Positions 1-7,806 of a DNA stretch of 25,162 bases are shown here, in pieces. Numbering within the stretch: the first letter of the stretch is position 1; each line of letters opens with the position of its first letter. The stretch is from positions 1 through 25,162 of the forward strand of contig JAQBPZ010000408.1 of assembly GCA_028287225.1 (NCBI GenBank), written 5' to 3'. The DNA comes from Gemmatimonadota bacterium (GTDB taxonomy: Bacteria; Gemmatimonadota; Gemmatimonadetes; Gemmatimonadales; Gemmatimonadaceae). A program made the translations under genes and the position numbers. The notes under the pieces were generated by a model that was not told the origin of the DNA, did no database searches, and saw only the letters and a program-made list of their open reading frames with translations.

Positions 1-167
1 CGCGCGCACGCGGCGGCGCGCGTGGAGTGGAACGACCTGCGGAATCGCCAACCCACGTGAGGCTCGTCTCCCTCGAACGGTTCATGTCGCCTGCGCCCGG
101 TAGGGTAGCGCGCGAACCTGACGGGACGATCACATTGTGGCGGACGCGGCCATTGCGGGCGCCGGAC
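1..167. other. Left-edge non-coding stretch
   Basis: Very GC-rich sequence downstream of the minus-strand histidine kinase stop. I see no convincing gene, RNA or terminator with a T-run here. It may hold the end of a neighbouring gene outside the window. Confidence 0.4.
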
Positions 168-1439
168 TCAGTCGCTGCGTCGAGGAAGCGAGAGGGTAAC
201 GGTGGTGCCGACGTTCGCCGTGGAGCGCAGGACGAGCGACCCCCCGTGCAGCTCGATGATCCGGCGGGCGATCGGGAGCCCGAGTCCGGCGCCCGCACTG
301 GCCGCGCGGGCGCCATCGCCGCGATAGAACCGCTCGAACACGCGCGCCAGCGCAGCGGGCGGGATGCCGATGCCGGTGTCCGTCACCTCCACGCTCACGG
401 TGGTGGCGGTGGACCGGATGGCGACGCGCACCTCGCCGCCAGCGGGCGTGTACTTGAGCGCATTGTCCAGCAGGATGCAGAGCGTGCGGCCGAGCAGCGT
501 CGCGCTGCCGGCCACCGGCGCCTCCTCGAAGTCGCCGAATCGGAGCGCGATGCCGGCCCTGACGGCGACACTCCCCATGGCGGACACCGCGTCGGACGCG
601 AGATCGTCCAGGAACAGCGGCGCGACGTCCACCGGAAGCTCCCCCGACTCGGCGCGCGCGAGCGTGAACAGGTCGTCCACCACGCCCGCGAGCCGCGCGG
701 CGTCACCAGCGATCCGGGCGAAGGCCGCCGCGTCGTCGGTGCTGTCGCGCGCGCGGGCCAGGGCGACCTCCGACTCGGTGCGAAGCACCGCCACGGGAGT
801 GCGGAGCTCGTGGGCGGCGTCCGACATGAACTGCCGCATGTGCTCCACGGTGGCTTCCACCGGACGCGCGAACGTGCGCGCGAGGAAGGCGCCGCCGAAC
901 GCCACCAGCAGCAACGCCGTCACGGCCGCCACGACGAACTCGGCGATGAGTCGGAGATATCGGTCCTCGAGGTCCTCGAGATCCGCCGCTGCCACCGCAA
1001 CGCGCAGCGCACCCGCCGGATCGCGGAAGGTCCGCGCCGAGAGCCGAAGCGCATGCTCCTTCGCGGTCGGCAGCTCGGCGGTGGCCGTTCCCGCGTGCAC
1101 GGCCTGCAGCGCCACCCGGCGGACGAGCGGGCCGGCGGTATCCAGCGGCGTTGCACGCCCCAGTGAATCGGTCACGTACAGGGCGACGTTCGGCACCCGA
1201 AGCACCACACCGGCCGTCCTGTGCGCAGCGACGAGCTCCCGCGTGGCCTGCGCGAGGGTCTCGTCGAGGTCGCCGCCGATCTCGCGCGCGACGACGAGGA
1301 ACAGGCCCGCGCCGAGCACCACGAGGATGGCCGCGCAGGTGGCGACGTACCATGCGGTGATCCGCAGCCGCAGCCGGTCGAGAGCCCCGATCCCCCGCGG
1401 CGCGCTCCGCGCCAGGTCACCGTTCGCCGGGCCGGTCAT
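168..1439 (-). CDS. Membrane sensor histidine kinase (two-component)
   Basis: This 423-residue protein is a classical inner-membrane sensor kinase that would autophosphorylate on His and pass phosphate to the response regulator encoded just upstream. A first membrane segment lies at about 28-50 and a second at about 164-186, enclosing a periplasmic sensor of roughly 110 residues. The H-box DAAHELRTP carries His210. The N-box (LLDNALKYTP), G1 box (VTDTGIGIP), F-box (FERFYRGD) and G2 box (GAGLGLPIARR) follow in order, so the HATPase domain is complete. The ATG overlaps the regulator's stop by 4 nt (ATGA), which indicates translational coupling and a cognate pair. Layout and length resemble metal- or envelope-stress kinases of the CusS/QseC type, but the ligand cannot be read from the sequence. 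Confidence 0.95.
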   Translation of the reverse strand: MTGPANGDLARSAPRGIGALDRLRLRITAWYVATCAAILVVLGAGLFLVVAREIGGDLDETLAQATRELVAAHRTAGVVLRVPNVALYVTDSLGRATPLDTAGPLVRRVALQAVHAGTATAELPTAKEHALRLSARTFRDPAGALRVAVAAADLEDLEDRYLRLIAEFVVAAVTALLLVAFGGAFLARTFARPVEATVEHMRQFMSDAAHELRTPVAVLRTESEVALARARDSTDDAAAFARIAGDAARLAGVVDDLFTLARAESGELPVDVAPLFLDDLASDAVSAMGSVAVRAGIALRFGDFEEAPVAGSATLLGRTLCILLDNALKYTPAGGEVRVAIRSTATTVSVEVTDTGIGIPPAALARVFERFYRGDGARAASAGAGLGLPIARRIIELHGGSLVLRSTANVGTTVTLSLPRRSD

Positions 1440-2110
1440 GCGAGAGGGCTGAATCGGTAGCCGGCGCCGCGCACGGTGTGGATGAGCCTCGGCGCGAACC
1501 CGTCGTCGATCTTGGCGCGGAGCCGGCGCACCAGCGCCTCGAGCGTGTTGCCGGCCGGGTCGTGGTTCTCATCCCACACCCGTGCGGTGATCGTGGCGCG
1601 ATCGAGGACCACGTTCTCGTGGCGGATGAAGACCTCGAGCAGCGCGAACTCCTTGGCGGTGAGAACGATCGGCCGGCCGGCGCGGCGTGCGCGCCGCGAC
1701 CCGAGGTCGACGTCGAGATCGGCGACCCGCACGACTTCCGGCACGAGCGCGGGCCCGCGGCGCGCCAGCGCCCGGAGCCGGGCCACCAGCTCCCCGAAGG
1801 CGAAGGGCTTCGTCAGGTAGTCGTCCGCCCCGGCCTCCAGCCCCCGGATGCGGTCCGCCACGGCGTCGCGGGCGGTGAGCATCAGTACCGGCGTCGTGAT
1901 TCCGCGGCTCCGCAGCATGGCACAGAGATCGAAGCCGGAGCCGTCCGCGAGCACGACGTCGAGCACGATGACGTCGTGCATCGCGAAGAGGATGCCCTCG
2001 CGCGCTGCGTCGAGCGTGCGTGCGCCGTTCGTCTCGATGCCCTGGTCCCGCAGCCCGCGCGCGACAGCGGCGCTCAGCTGTTCGTCGTCTTCCACAATGA
2101 ATACGCGCAC
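1436..2110 (-). CDS. OmpR/PhoB-family response regulator
   Basis: This is a two-domain DNA-binding response regulator and the partner of the following histidine kinase. From the GTG at 2110 the receiver begins with VRVFIVEDDE. The phosphoacceptor is Asp51 in IVLDVVL, the switch Thr79 is in LMLTA and the conserved Lys101 is in YLTKPF. A winged-helix OmpR domain follows, with the typical LTAKEFALLE and VRGAGYRF motifs near the C-terminus. I chose the GTG at 2110 because a GAGGA ribosome-binding site lies four bases before it and the family normally starts at this point. A TTG at 2167 would add 19 uncharged-to-polar residues and is the alternative. The stop overlaps the kinase ATG by 4 nt. Target genes are unknown. 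Confidence 0.95.
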   Translation of the reverse strand: MRVFIVEDDEQLSAAVARGLRDQGIETNGARTLDAAREGILFAMHDVIVLDVVLADGSGFDLCAMLRSRGITTPVLMLTARDAVADRIRGLEAGADDYLTKPFAFGELVARLRALARRGPALVPEVVRVADLDVDLGSRRARRAGRPIVLTAKEFALLEVFIRHENVVLDRATITARVWDENHDPAGNTLEALVRRLRAKIDDGFAPRLIHTVRGAGYRFSPLA

Positions 2111-2235
2111 GCGGTCCTCACGGATGTCGGTGTCGCGGCGATCCGCCGCTGGCGTTCCAGGAATCAATCAAGCGAGCCCTCTCGGCCACTCGCTCAATGT
2201 GGCGGCGATCGTCGGCCCGAGGACCGCCATCTCGG

Positions 2236-2264
2236 TTGACCTTTCCGGGCGCGGGGGATATACG
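2236..2264 (+). promoter_or_regulatory. Predicted sigma70-like promoter
   Basis: TTGACC (2236-2241), 17-bp spacer, TATACG (2259-2264). The -35 matches consensus at 5 of 6 positions and the -10 at 4 of 6, in a GC-rich setting where chance AT-rich hexamers are rarer. It points toward the universal stress gene, but the terminator-like hairpin at 2685-2731 lies between. Confidence 0.45.
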
Positions 2265-2684
2265 TTCATGGAGCTCAGACATGGCACGCCCCCGGGGATT
2301 TCATCGATCACCGGGGGCTCGCCTCACCCAGCCTCGATGCCACGCCTCGTGCCGCTGCTTCCGGTTTCCGATCGCGAATATACCCACGCCCGCGTCCCAG
2401 CGTCGTACGACGCGCGGGCAGGGCGGGTCGCGTCGTGGACGGGGCGGAGCCGAGTGACCGCGGTGACCGAGACGAACGAGTCGCGCTTCGTCACCTCGGG
2501 CTCCCACTGCACGCGTGTATCGGCCGTGCGGCTGCCGGCCGCCCATGGGTCTCGTGGCATCGCAGCCGATGCCGCCGGACGCATGGGTGTACCCGCACAG
2601 CGCAAACAGGACTCCGGGCAGCCAGCCGCGTAGCGGCTGAGCCTGGGGTCCGGCACCGGGCCCCCGACGAGAGCATTCCCGTCC

Positions 2685-2731
2685 GCCACCGCCCCGCCTG
2701 CGCTGCAACGCATGTGGGGCGGTGGCGTTTT
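2685..2731 (+). terminator. Rho-independent terminator-like hairpin
   Basis: GCCACCGCCCC (2685-2695) pairs perfectly with GGGGCGGTGGC (2716-2726). An inner TGCG/CGCA helix lies within the loop, and GTTTT follows at 2727-2731. It ends 25 nt before the universal stress ATG. No recognised plus-strand gene precedes it, so it either ends an unknown transcript from the 2236 promoter or acts as an attenuator/leader for the stress gene. Confidence 0.55.
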
Positions 2732-2756
2732 CTGCGCGTGGTCGCGCGGAGACGCG

Positions 2757-3947
2757 ATGCAGCACAAGACAGTCCTCGTCGCAATCGATTTCGGAGCGGC
2801 ATCCTTGCAGGCCGCCCGCTGGGCTGCGACCGAGCTTGCGAGCGACGCGGAGATCATCCTCGTCCACGTGGTGCGGGCGCCCCGCGCGCCGGCATGGCTG
2901 CGCGACGGCGGCGTCGATTTCCATGCGCTGCTCGATGAGCTGGTCCCATCGCTGGAAGGGGGGCTGCACGGACTTGCCGGCGTGATCGGGTCCGACCGGC
3001 TGCGGACGGCTGTTCGCGTGGGGACACTGCCCGACGCGCTCGTCGCCGCCGCCAGGGAGTTCCGCGCCGACATCGTCTGCGTGGGACAGTCCCAGACTCG
3101 CCGTGGCAGCGCACGATTCGGCGCCACGACTGCGCATCGGCTGATGTCGCGTCTGGCGGTTCCCATCGCCATCGTGCCCGCGCGGCACGTCGAGACGCCC
3201 GCCGCGGACGGTCCGGCGATACTCGCCATCGATGATTCCGAGCAGGCCCGGCACCTCGTCCGGGATGGCTTTGCCGCGGCGGGCGGTGCGTCGCTCCCGT
3301 GCGAGGTGATTCACGTGATCGACCCGGAGCTCGTGGGCTACCTCCGCGCGCTTCGCGTGCCGCACGGAGCGGGCGAGTTGCGCACGAGCGCCCCGGTCGC
3401 GCGGCCACGCGACAACCTGCGTGCCAGGCCGACTGCGGGGCATACCGACCGGAGCGACGCGTCGGATTTCCGTAGCGGCACCCTGGACGATGAAGCGGTG
3501 ACCGAGGCGACGGCATGGCTCGACGCACTCGTTCTCGGCGCCGTGGGGAATGTCGGGGTGACCTCGCACGTGCGCATCGGGGACCCGGGACAGGAGATCA
3601 TCGGCCGCGCGAATGCGCGGAATGCGCGCCTGATCGTGCTCGGCCGCTCCACCGCGTACGGCGTCCTCCACGAGCCGGCGGAGCGCAGTGTCGGCGGCGG
3701 CGCTGGCGAGCATCTGCTGATTCCGGTGGGCAGCACGGCGCGCTTCGTCACGTGGGCCGCGTGCTGTCCCACACTCGTGCTTCCGGGCACTCCGACAGTG
3801 AACCATGGCCCGCCTCACGACACGCATCGATGGGGTCACGACCGAGGGATCCGTCGTCTGCTGCGACGCACGGTACCGGACGACGGTGATCACCTGCCGC
3901 CCGCCGCGATCAGGGTGATCCCGGCGCGGCTCCGACGAACCGCCTAG
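2757..3947 (+). CDS. Tandem-domain universal stress protein (UspA family)
   Basis: This 396-residue cytoplasmic protein has two UspA folds. The first (about 1-150) begins KTVLVAIDFG and has the nucleotide-loop region VCVGQSQTRRG. The second (about 155-345) begins AILAIDDSEQA and ends LIVLGRSTAYG ... PVGSTARFV ... CPTLVLPG. Tandem Usp proteins bind ATP or related nucleotides and serve in stress or energy-limited survival; the specific role here is inferred. The ATG at 2757 is preferred because the Usp fold starts immediately after it and a purine-rich GGAGA lies upstream. An in-frame ATG at 2712 lies inside the terminator-like hairpin. A basic tail of about 53 residues beyond the second Usp fold is unusual. 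The neighbours (DksA-like protein, glutamate dehydrogenase) fit a stress/energy cluster. Confidence 0.88.
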   Translation: MQHKTVLVAIDFGAASLQAARWAATELASDAEIILVHVVRAPRAPAWLRDGGVDFHALLDELVPSLEGGLHGLAGVIGSDRLRTAVRVGTLPDALVAAAREFRADIVCVGQSQTRRGSARFGATTAHRLMSRLAVPIAIVPARHVETPAADGPAILAIDDSEQARHLVRDGFAAAGGASLPCEVIHVIDPELVGYLRALRVPHGAGELRTSAPVARPRDNLRARPTAGHTDRSDASDFRSGTLDDEAVTEATAWLDALVLGAVGNVGVTSHVRIGDPGQEIIGRANARNARLIVLGRSTAYGVLHEPAERSVGGGAGEHLLIPVGSTARFVTWAACCPTLVLPGTPTVNHGPPHDTHRWGHDRGIRRLLRRTVPDDGDHLPPAAIRVIPARLRRTA

Positions 3948-4107
3948 CAGGGAAGCGAACCGCACCTGGTTCGTGAGCTCGACATTCGCTTGGCCCGACC
4001 GGTGGACCGGACTCCATCCCGCGGCGGAGCGCACGACGTCTCCTGCCGTTGCGCATCGATGCGCGGCGACACCGAAAACTCCCGCAGATCTCGAGGAACA
4101 CTCACGC

Positions 4108-4548
4108 ATGCTGATTCCACTCAAACTGACCCGGCGCGACGTCGCGACCTATGACATCTCCGCCGCTCGTACGTCCGTCGGCCTGTTGACGGCCGGCATC
4201 ATCCGCTTTCAGGGGTTCGCCGACCGCGCCGACGCGGACGCCGCCGTGGCGGCGGTGATGCCCGTGCTGAAACGCCTGTATCACGCCGGCCGGTTCGTGC
4301 CGCGCGGACAGGACGCGACGACCGCCACAGCGGAGGACCAGATCCTCGTGAACGGCTCGCTGGTCGGCGCAGTGATCCGCACGGGCGCGAGCGGCTACGA
4401 GACGGCCGATGCGTACGCTCTCGATTTCCACGTGCCGCCGGCGATGTGGCTCTCCACGATGCTGCAGCTGGCGCAGCAGATCTACGAGGCCATCCGTGCC
4501 GAGGGACTGCTTCGCGACACGCACGCCGTGGCGGCGGTGGAGGCATGA
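4108..4548 (+). CDS. Hypothetical protein, 146 residues
   Basis: I do not recognise a family. The ATG at 4108 follows GAGGA (4092-4096), slightly far at 11 nt. The protein looks cytoplasmic: no signal peptide, no clear membrane helix, alternating beta and alpha character, a stretch rich in Ala/Asp (about 35-50) and an amphipathic C-terminal helix. Codon use is GC-rich at third positions like its neighbours, which supports coding. It lies between the universal stress gene and the TraR/DksA-like gene on the same strand, so a role in the same stress response is a reasonable guess and no more. Confidence 0.75.
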   Translation: MLIPLKLTRRDVATYDISAARTSVGLLTAGIIRFQGFADRADADAAVAAVMPVLKRLYHAGRFVPRGQDATTATAEDQILVNGSLVGAVIRTGASGYETADAYALDFHVPPAMWLSTMLQLAQQIYEAIRAEGLLRDTHAVAAVEA

Positions 4549-4694
4549 CCCCACCGGACATGCACGCCGAGGTACCGGATGCCGCCGTCGTTCACGCGTT
4601 CCGAACGGAGCGGGTCGACGGCTCGGCAACTTCCAGGAGCGGCGAGGCCGCAGCGCAGTCACATGTCGTGAACACATCAGACAGGAGCCACCAC

Positions 4695-4997
4695 ATGCCG
4701 AACACCACCGACCTGCTGGACGCCGGACCAGGCCATCTCACGTCGGACCAGCGCGCGGAGCTTCGCGCGGCCCTCGTTGCCGAGCGCGCACGCCTCGAGC
4801 GCTTCATGCCGGCCGAGGAGGAGGTCGTCGATGGCGTGCTGGCGGATGCGCAGTACATGGCCGTGCTCAGTGCGCTCCAGCGCCTGGAGGATGGAACGTA
4901 CGGCATCTGCACGCGGTGCCACGCCCAGATCCCCTTCGGCCGATCCATCGTGCTGCCGGAGAGCGAGTACTGCGTCGCCTGCGGTGCGGTGCGCTGA
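4695..4997 (+). CDS. TraR/DksA-type zinc-finger protein
   Basis: This 100-residue protein has an N-terminal helical part (about 15-65, likely coiled coil) and a C-terminal C4 zinc finger. The cysteines are Cys72, Cys75, Cys93 and Cys96, in the spacing C-x2-C-x17-C-x2-C typical of the DksA/TraR C4 finger. Family members bind the RNA polymerase secondary channel and adjust transcription under starvation; small versions like this are common beside stress genes. The ATG at 4695 is supported by AGGAG (4683-4687) seven bases upstream. In-frame codons further upstream (from 4545) would add an unstructured N-terminus and are less likely. It is about two-thirds the length of E. coli DksA, with a shortened coiled coil. 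Confidence 0.9.
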   Translation: MPNTTDLLDAGPGHLTSDQRAELRAALVAERARLERFMPAEEEVVDGVLADAQYMAVLSALQRLEDGTYGICTRCHAQIPFGRSIVLPESEYCVACGAVR

Positions 4998-5035
4998 TTC
5001 GGGTTCGTCCCACCACTCTTCATCCCGGAGCCCCG

Positions 5036-5146
5036 ATGGTCCATCCGTTGCCCGCCGCGTATGACGTGCCCGTCCTGCAGTCGTCCGTCTGCGCCACGGC
5101 CCGGAGAACCCCGCCGCGGCACCGCGGATCGTCGGAGGCGGGGTGA
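5036..5146 (+). CDS. Possible 36-codon small ORF
   Basis: ATG at 5036 is preceded by CCGGAG (5025-5030) five bases upstream, a good ribosome-binding site. The frame runs 36 codons and its TGA overlaps the GTG of the next gene by 4 nt (5143-5146), as in other coupled pairs in this window. The peptide (starts MVHPLPAAYD) is not recognisable and has no transmembrane segment. It may be a translated leader that couples to the next gene, or chance. Confidence 0.35.
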   Translation: MVHPLPAAYDVPVLQSSVCATARRTPPRHRGSSEAG

Positions 5147-5538
5147 CGGAGCCGCGACAGACGAGCGCTCACCTCGCACTCGCGGCCCGCTCGGGCCGGC
5201 ACCTGCTCGTCGCGCTGCTCACCGGCGAGCACCTCATGGCCGTGGTGCCCGCCACGCTCGTGATCGTCGAGCGGGACCCACTGGCGAGCGGCGGCAGTTT
5301 CCGGGGCGACCTGATCCGCGGTCTCATGGAGATCTCGGGTCTGTTCTGGGGACGGCAGCCCAGACTCTACGAGCGCTATGTCGCGGCACTTCGCGCGGCG
5401 GCCGTGGCGCGGCGGCCGCTGCCACGCGACGAGCGCATGGAATTCTGGACTCCACTGACCCTCGAGACGCTGGGGGTCGCGCCTCGGGATGCACCCGACG
5501 CCACGTCTACCATACCGACAACCACCGAGAACATATGA
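5143..5538 (+). CDS. CdiI_2-like immunity-type protein
   Basis: This is a 131-residue cytoplasmic protein starting at GTG 5143, with GGAGG at 5134-5138. Residues about 25-82 resemble the contact-dependent growth inhibition immunity family CdiI_2 (PF18593 as I remember it). That family shows a pattern of a hydrophobic stretch ending in VP, then DPL, a GD-L motif and a later FW; here the matching parts are VVPATLVIVERDPL, RGDLIRGL and LFWGRQP. The match is from memory of the family pattern, not an alignment. There is no CdiA-like toxin or TpsB transporter nearby, so it would be an orphan. The C-terminus (about 110-131) is low-complexity Thr/Pro/Ala. Its stop overlaps the glutamate dehydrogenase ATG by 4 nt. 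Confidence 0.55.
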   Translation: MTEPRQTSAHLALAARSGRHLLVALLTGEHLMAVVPATLVIVERDPLASGGSFRGDLIRGLMEISGLFWGRQPRLYERYVAALRAAAVARRPLPRDERMEFWTPLTLETLGVAPRDAPDATSTIPTTTENI

Positions 5539-6875
5539 CCGCCACCATCCCGATGAACACGACGAACGGCTCGCGCGACGCAGCTGCGTCGCGCGAGCTT
5601 CATGCCCCCGAAGATCACGCGAACGGTCTCCCGGACGCCGAGTCGAACCCGAATGCCGCCATGCTCGTGCGGTACGATCGTGCCGTCCGCCTGCTCGGAC
5701 TCGACGCGGGGCTGAACCGGATCCTCAGCCGGCCCGAGTACGAGATCACCGTGTCCGTACCAGTCGAGATGGACAACGGCGACGTGGAGGTGTTCACCGG
5801 ATACCGGGTCATCCACTCCACGACGCGGGGCCCAGGGAAGGGCGGAATCCGTTTCGATCAGCAGGTGTCCCAGGACGAGGTGCGGGCGCTCGCCGCCTGG
5901 ATGACGTGGAAGTGCGCCGTCGTGAACATCCCGTTCGGGGGCGCGAAAGGGGGAATCGTGTGCGACCCGTTCGCGCTGTCGCAGGGCGAGCTCGAACGGC
6001 TCACGCGGCGCTACACCTCGGGCATCATCCACACCCTCGGCCCCGACTCCGACGTGCCCGCTCCCGACGTGAACACCAACGAGCAGGTCATGGCGTGGCT
6101 GCTCGACACCTACTCGAAGCACGTCGGGCGTCACACGCCGGCCGTGGTGACGGGCAAGCCGATCGCGCTCGGCGGATCGCTCGGCCGACGTGAGGCAACC
6201 GGACGAGGATGCCTGATCGTGATCGAGGAGGCGCTCGCGCACCTCGGGATTCCATTCCGGGGAGCGCGGGTGGCGGTGCAGGGCTTCGGCAAGGTTGGTG
6301 GGATCGCGGCCGAGCTCCTGCACACCGCGGGGGCCACGGTCGTGGCCATCGGGGACAGGTCCGGCGCCATGTACCGGAAGGATGGCATCGACATCCCGTC
6401 TGCCGTCCAGTGGTTGAAGTCGCATGCGCTCCTCGAGGGGTTCCCCGGCGCCGACGCCATCACGAACGACGAGCTCCTCGCGCTTGATGTGGAGGTGCTC
6501 GTGCCCGCGGCGATGGAGAACGTGATCACCTCCCGCAACGCCGCCGCGATCCGCGCGCGCATCATCTGCGAGGGGGCCAATGGGCCGACGACGGCGGCGG
6601 CCGATCCGATCCTCGACGCCAACGGCGTGTTCGTCATCCCCGACATCCTCGCGAATGCCGGCGGCGTCACCGTGTCGTACTTCGAGTGGGTGCAGAACCG
6701 GGCCGCGTACTACTGGAGCGAGGCCGAGGTCAACGGCCGGCTGGATGGTGTCATGCGACGCGCGTTCGGCGAGGTGCGCCGGACTGCGGACCAGCACGGC
6801 TGCTCCATGCGCACGGCCGCGTACGTCCTCGGCGTGAATCGCGTGGCGACGGCCCGTCGCTTCCGCGGAATCTGA
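5535..6875 (+). CDS. Glu/Leu/Phe/Val dehydrogenase (glutamate dehydrogenase type)
   Basis: This 446-residue enzyme would oxidatively deaminate an amino acid, most likely glutamate to 2-oxoglutarate, using NAD(P). Key motifs are GPGKGGIRF (about 99-107), the substrate-binding Lys126 in MTWKCAVV, the catalytic Lys138 in PFGGAKGG, PAPDVNTNEQ (about 175-184) and TGKPIALGGS. The Rossmann nucleotide loop VQGFGKVGG (about 248-256) and the C-terminal EGANGPTT and NAGGVTVSYFEW follow. Length and order match the small hexameric class. The ATG at 5535 overlaps the preceding stop (ATGA). The frame is open back to 5061, but that upstream part overlaps two other frames and is not conserved-looking. The N-terminal 40 residues are polar and longer than in many relatives. 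The sequence alone does not settle glutamate versus leucine/valine specificity. Confidence 0.95.
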   Translation: MTATIPMNTTNGSRDAAASRELHAPEDHANGLPDAESNPNAAMLVRYDRAVRLLGLDAGLNRILSRPEYEITVSVPVEMDNGDVEVFTGYRVIHSTTRGPGKGGIRFDQQVSQDEVRALAAWMTWKCAVVNIPFGGAKGGIVCDPFALSQGELERLTRRYTSGIIHTLGPDSDVPAPDVNTNEQVMAWLLDTYSKHVGRHTPAVVTGKPIALGGSLGRREATGRGCLIVIEEALAHLGIPFRGARVAVQGFGKVGGIAAELLHTAGATVVAIGDRSGAMYRKDGIDIPSAVQWLKSHALLEGFPGADAITNDELLALDVEVLVPAAMENVITSRNAAAIRARIICEGANGPTTAAADPILDANGVFVIPDILANAGGVTVSYFEWVQNRAAYYWSEAEVNGRLDGVMRRAFGEVRRTADQHGCSMRTAAYVLGVNRVATARRFRGI

Positions 6876-6957
6876 GGCGTCTGCGTGCGCCGACCAACGA
6901 CATGAACACGTAGCCGGTCGGCCTGGCGCGGCACGCGCTTCGGCCCCTGGACCTGCC

Positions 6958-6991
6958 GCGTCCGGCTCGGGCTACCGAGCCGGACGCTTGT
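6958..6991 (+). terminator. Terminator-like hairpin after the dehydrogenase gene
   Basis: GCGTCCGGCTCGG (6958-6970) and its perfect complement (6975-6987) form a 13-bp stem with a 4-nt loop (GCTA), followed by a weak TTGT. It lies 82 nt after the dehydrogenase stop and probably ends that operon. Confidence 0.65.
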
Positions 6992-7131
6992 CGCGTCAAG
7001 GCGCCGCGCTGCGCGTGGGCGCGCTCCCTGCATGAAGCAGGATCGCCAGGCGGCTCCCGTCCGCACCGCGCAGCGGACGGGCTCGCCGACACCGCGGCGT
7101 TCCGGGAACGCCCTCACCAGGAGTGTCGACC

Positions 7132-7788
7132 ATGATGCACCATCGGACAGTGTTCGGGCTCGTGCTCGCGGCAGCCGGCGTGGCTGCGTGCTCGGGCAAG
7201 AACAAGAGCACCACGGACACCACCTCCACCACGACGTCGACGACCACGACAGCGAGCTCGGCGATCACGGCGTCGGGCACCACTCCCACGCCGGGCGCCA
7301 CGCCAGGGTCCGACAGCGCGAGCGCGCCGGCCGATCCGGCGCACTACACGGATGCGAACATCCTCGCGAAGGAGATCGCCGGGGACTCTGGCGAGGTGGC
7401 CATCGCCACGATGGCGAAGGAGATGGCGACGAACGGGGCGGTGAAGCGCTATGCCGAACACCTCATCGTCGACCACACGAAGGGGCAGAAGGATGTGGTC
7501 GTCCTCGCGCAGAAGCTCTCCATCACCCCCCAGGCCGCGGCGGGCGATTCCACGACGCAGGCGATCATGCACGCCATGACCAGGCTCCGGGGCATCGCGA
7601 AGGGCGCGGCGTTCGACACCGCCTTCGTCAATCACGAGATCGAGGATCACCAGCAGGACATCAAGGACGCGCAGGCGATGAGCGGCGCGGCGAAGGATGC
7701 CCAGGTGAAGGCCCTCGTCTCGAAGTCGGTGCCGGAGCTCCGCAAGCATCTCGACGAGGCGCAGAAGCTGAGCCGCACCAGGGGCTGA
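7132..7788 (+). CDS. DUF4142-family lipoprotein
   Basis: This is a 218-residue exported protein. The N-terminus MMHHRTVFGLVLAAAGVAAC has a lipobox VAAC with Cys20 as the likely lipidated residue. A long Thr/Ser-rich linker (about 24-70) follows, then a helical DUF4142 domain (about 75-215; ferritin-like four-helix type as far as is known). Motifs include SGEVAIATMAKEMA, VKRYAEHLIVDHTKGQ and a C-terminal PELRKHLDEAQKL. The ATG at 7132 is supported by AGGAG (7119-7123) eight bases upstream. DUF4142 proteins are often found in stress contexts, but the biochemical role is unknown. It converges with the TonB-dependent receptor with only 18 nt between the two stops. Confidence 0.88.
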   Translation: MMHHRTVFGLVLAAAGVAACSGKNKSTTDTTSTTTSTTTTASSAITASGTTPTPGATPGSDSASAPADPAHYTDANILAKEIAGDSGEVAIATMAKEMATNGAVKRYAEHLIVDHTKGQKDVVVLAQKLSITPQAAAGDSTTQAIMHAMTRLRGIAKGAAFDTAFVNHEIEDHQQDIKDAQAMSGAAKDAQVKALVSKSVPELRKHLDEAQKLSRTRG

Positions 7789-7806
7789 CGCGGGTGCGCT
7801 CGGCGC

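Larger units (their letters stand above)
2111..2756. other. Long intergenic region with promoter and hairpins
   Basis: About 650 nt separates the minus-strand two-component operon from the universal stress gene. It contains a sigma70-like plus-strand promoter (2236-2264), an 8-bp perfect hairpin (2288-2295 with 2311-2318), a CGAATATAC-type motif (2375-2389), a GC-rich hairpin (2645-2664) and a terminator-like hairpin with T-run (2685-2731). An open frame from the ATG at 2268 to the TAG at 2631-2633 (121 residues) sits between promoter and terminator. It resembles nothing I know and has no clear ribosome-binding site, so I do not call it a gene. Confidence 0.5.

Noticed and set aside
2301..4124. 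A 607-codon minus-strand frame over the intergenic block and universal stress gene
   Set aside because: It overlaps the clear Usp gene antisense and shows no recognisable domain.
5061..5534. Upstream extension of the glutamate dehydrogenase frame
   Set aside because: It is not similar to the dehydrogenase family and overlaps a different frame with its own GTG start; the ATG at 5535 fits the family and the 4-nt overlap.
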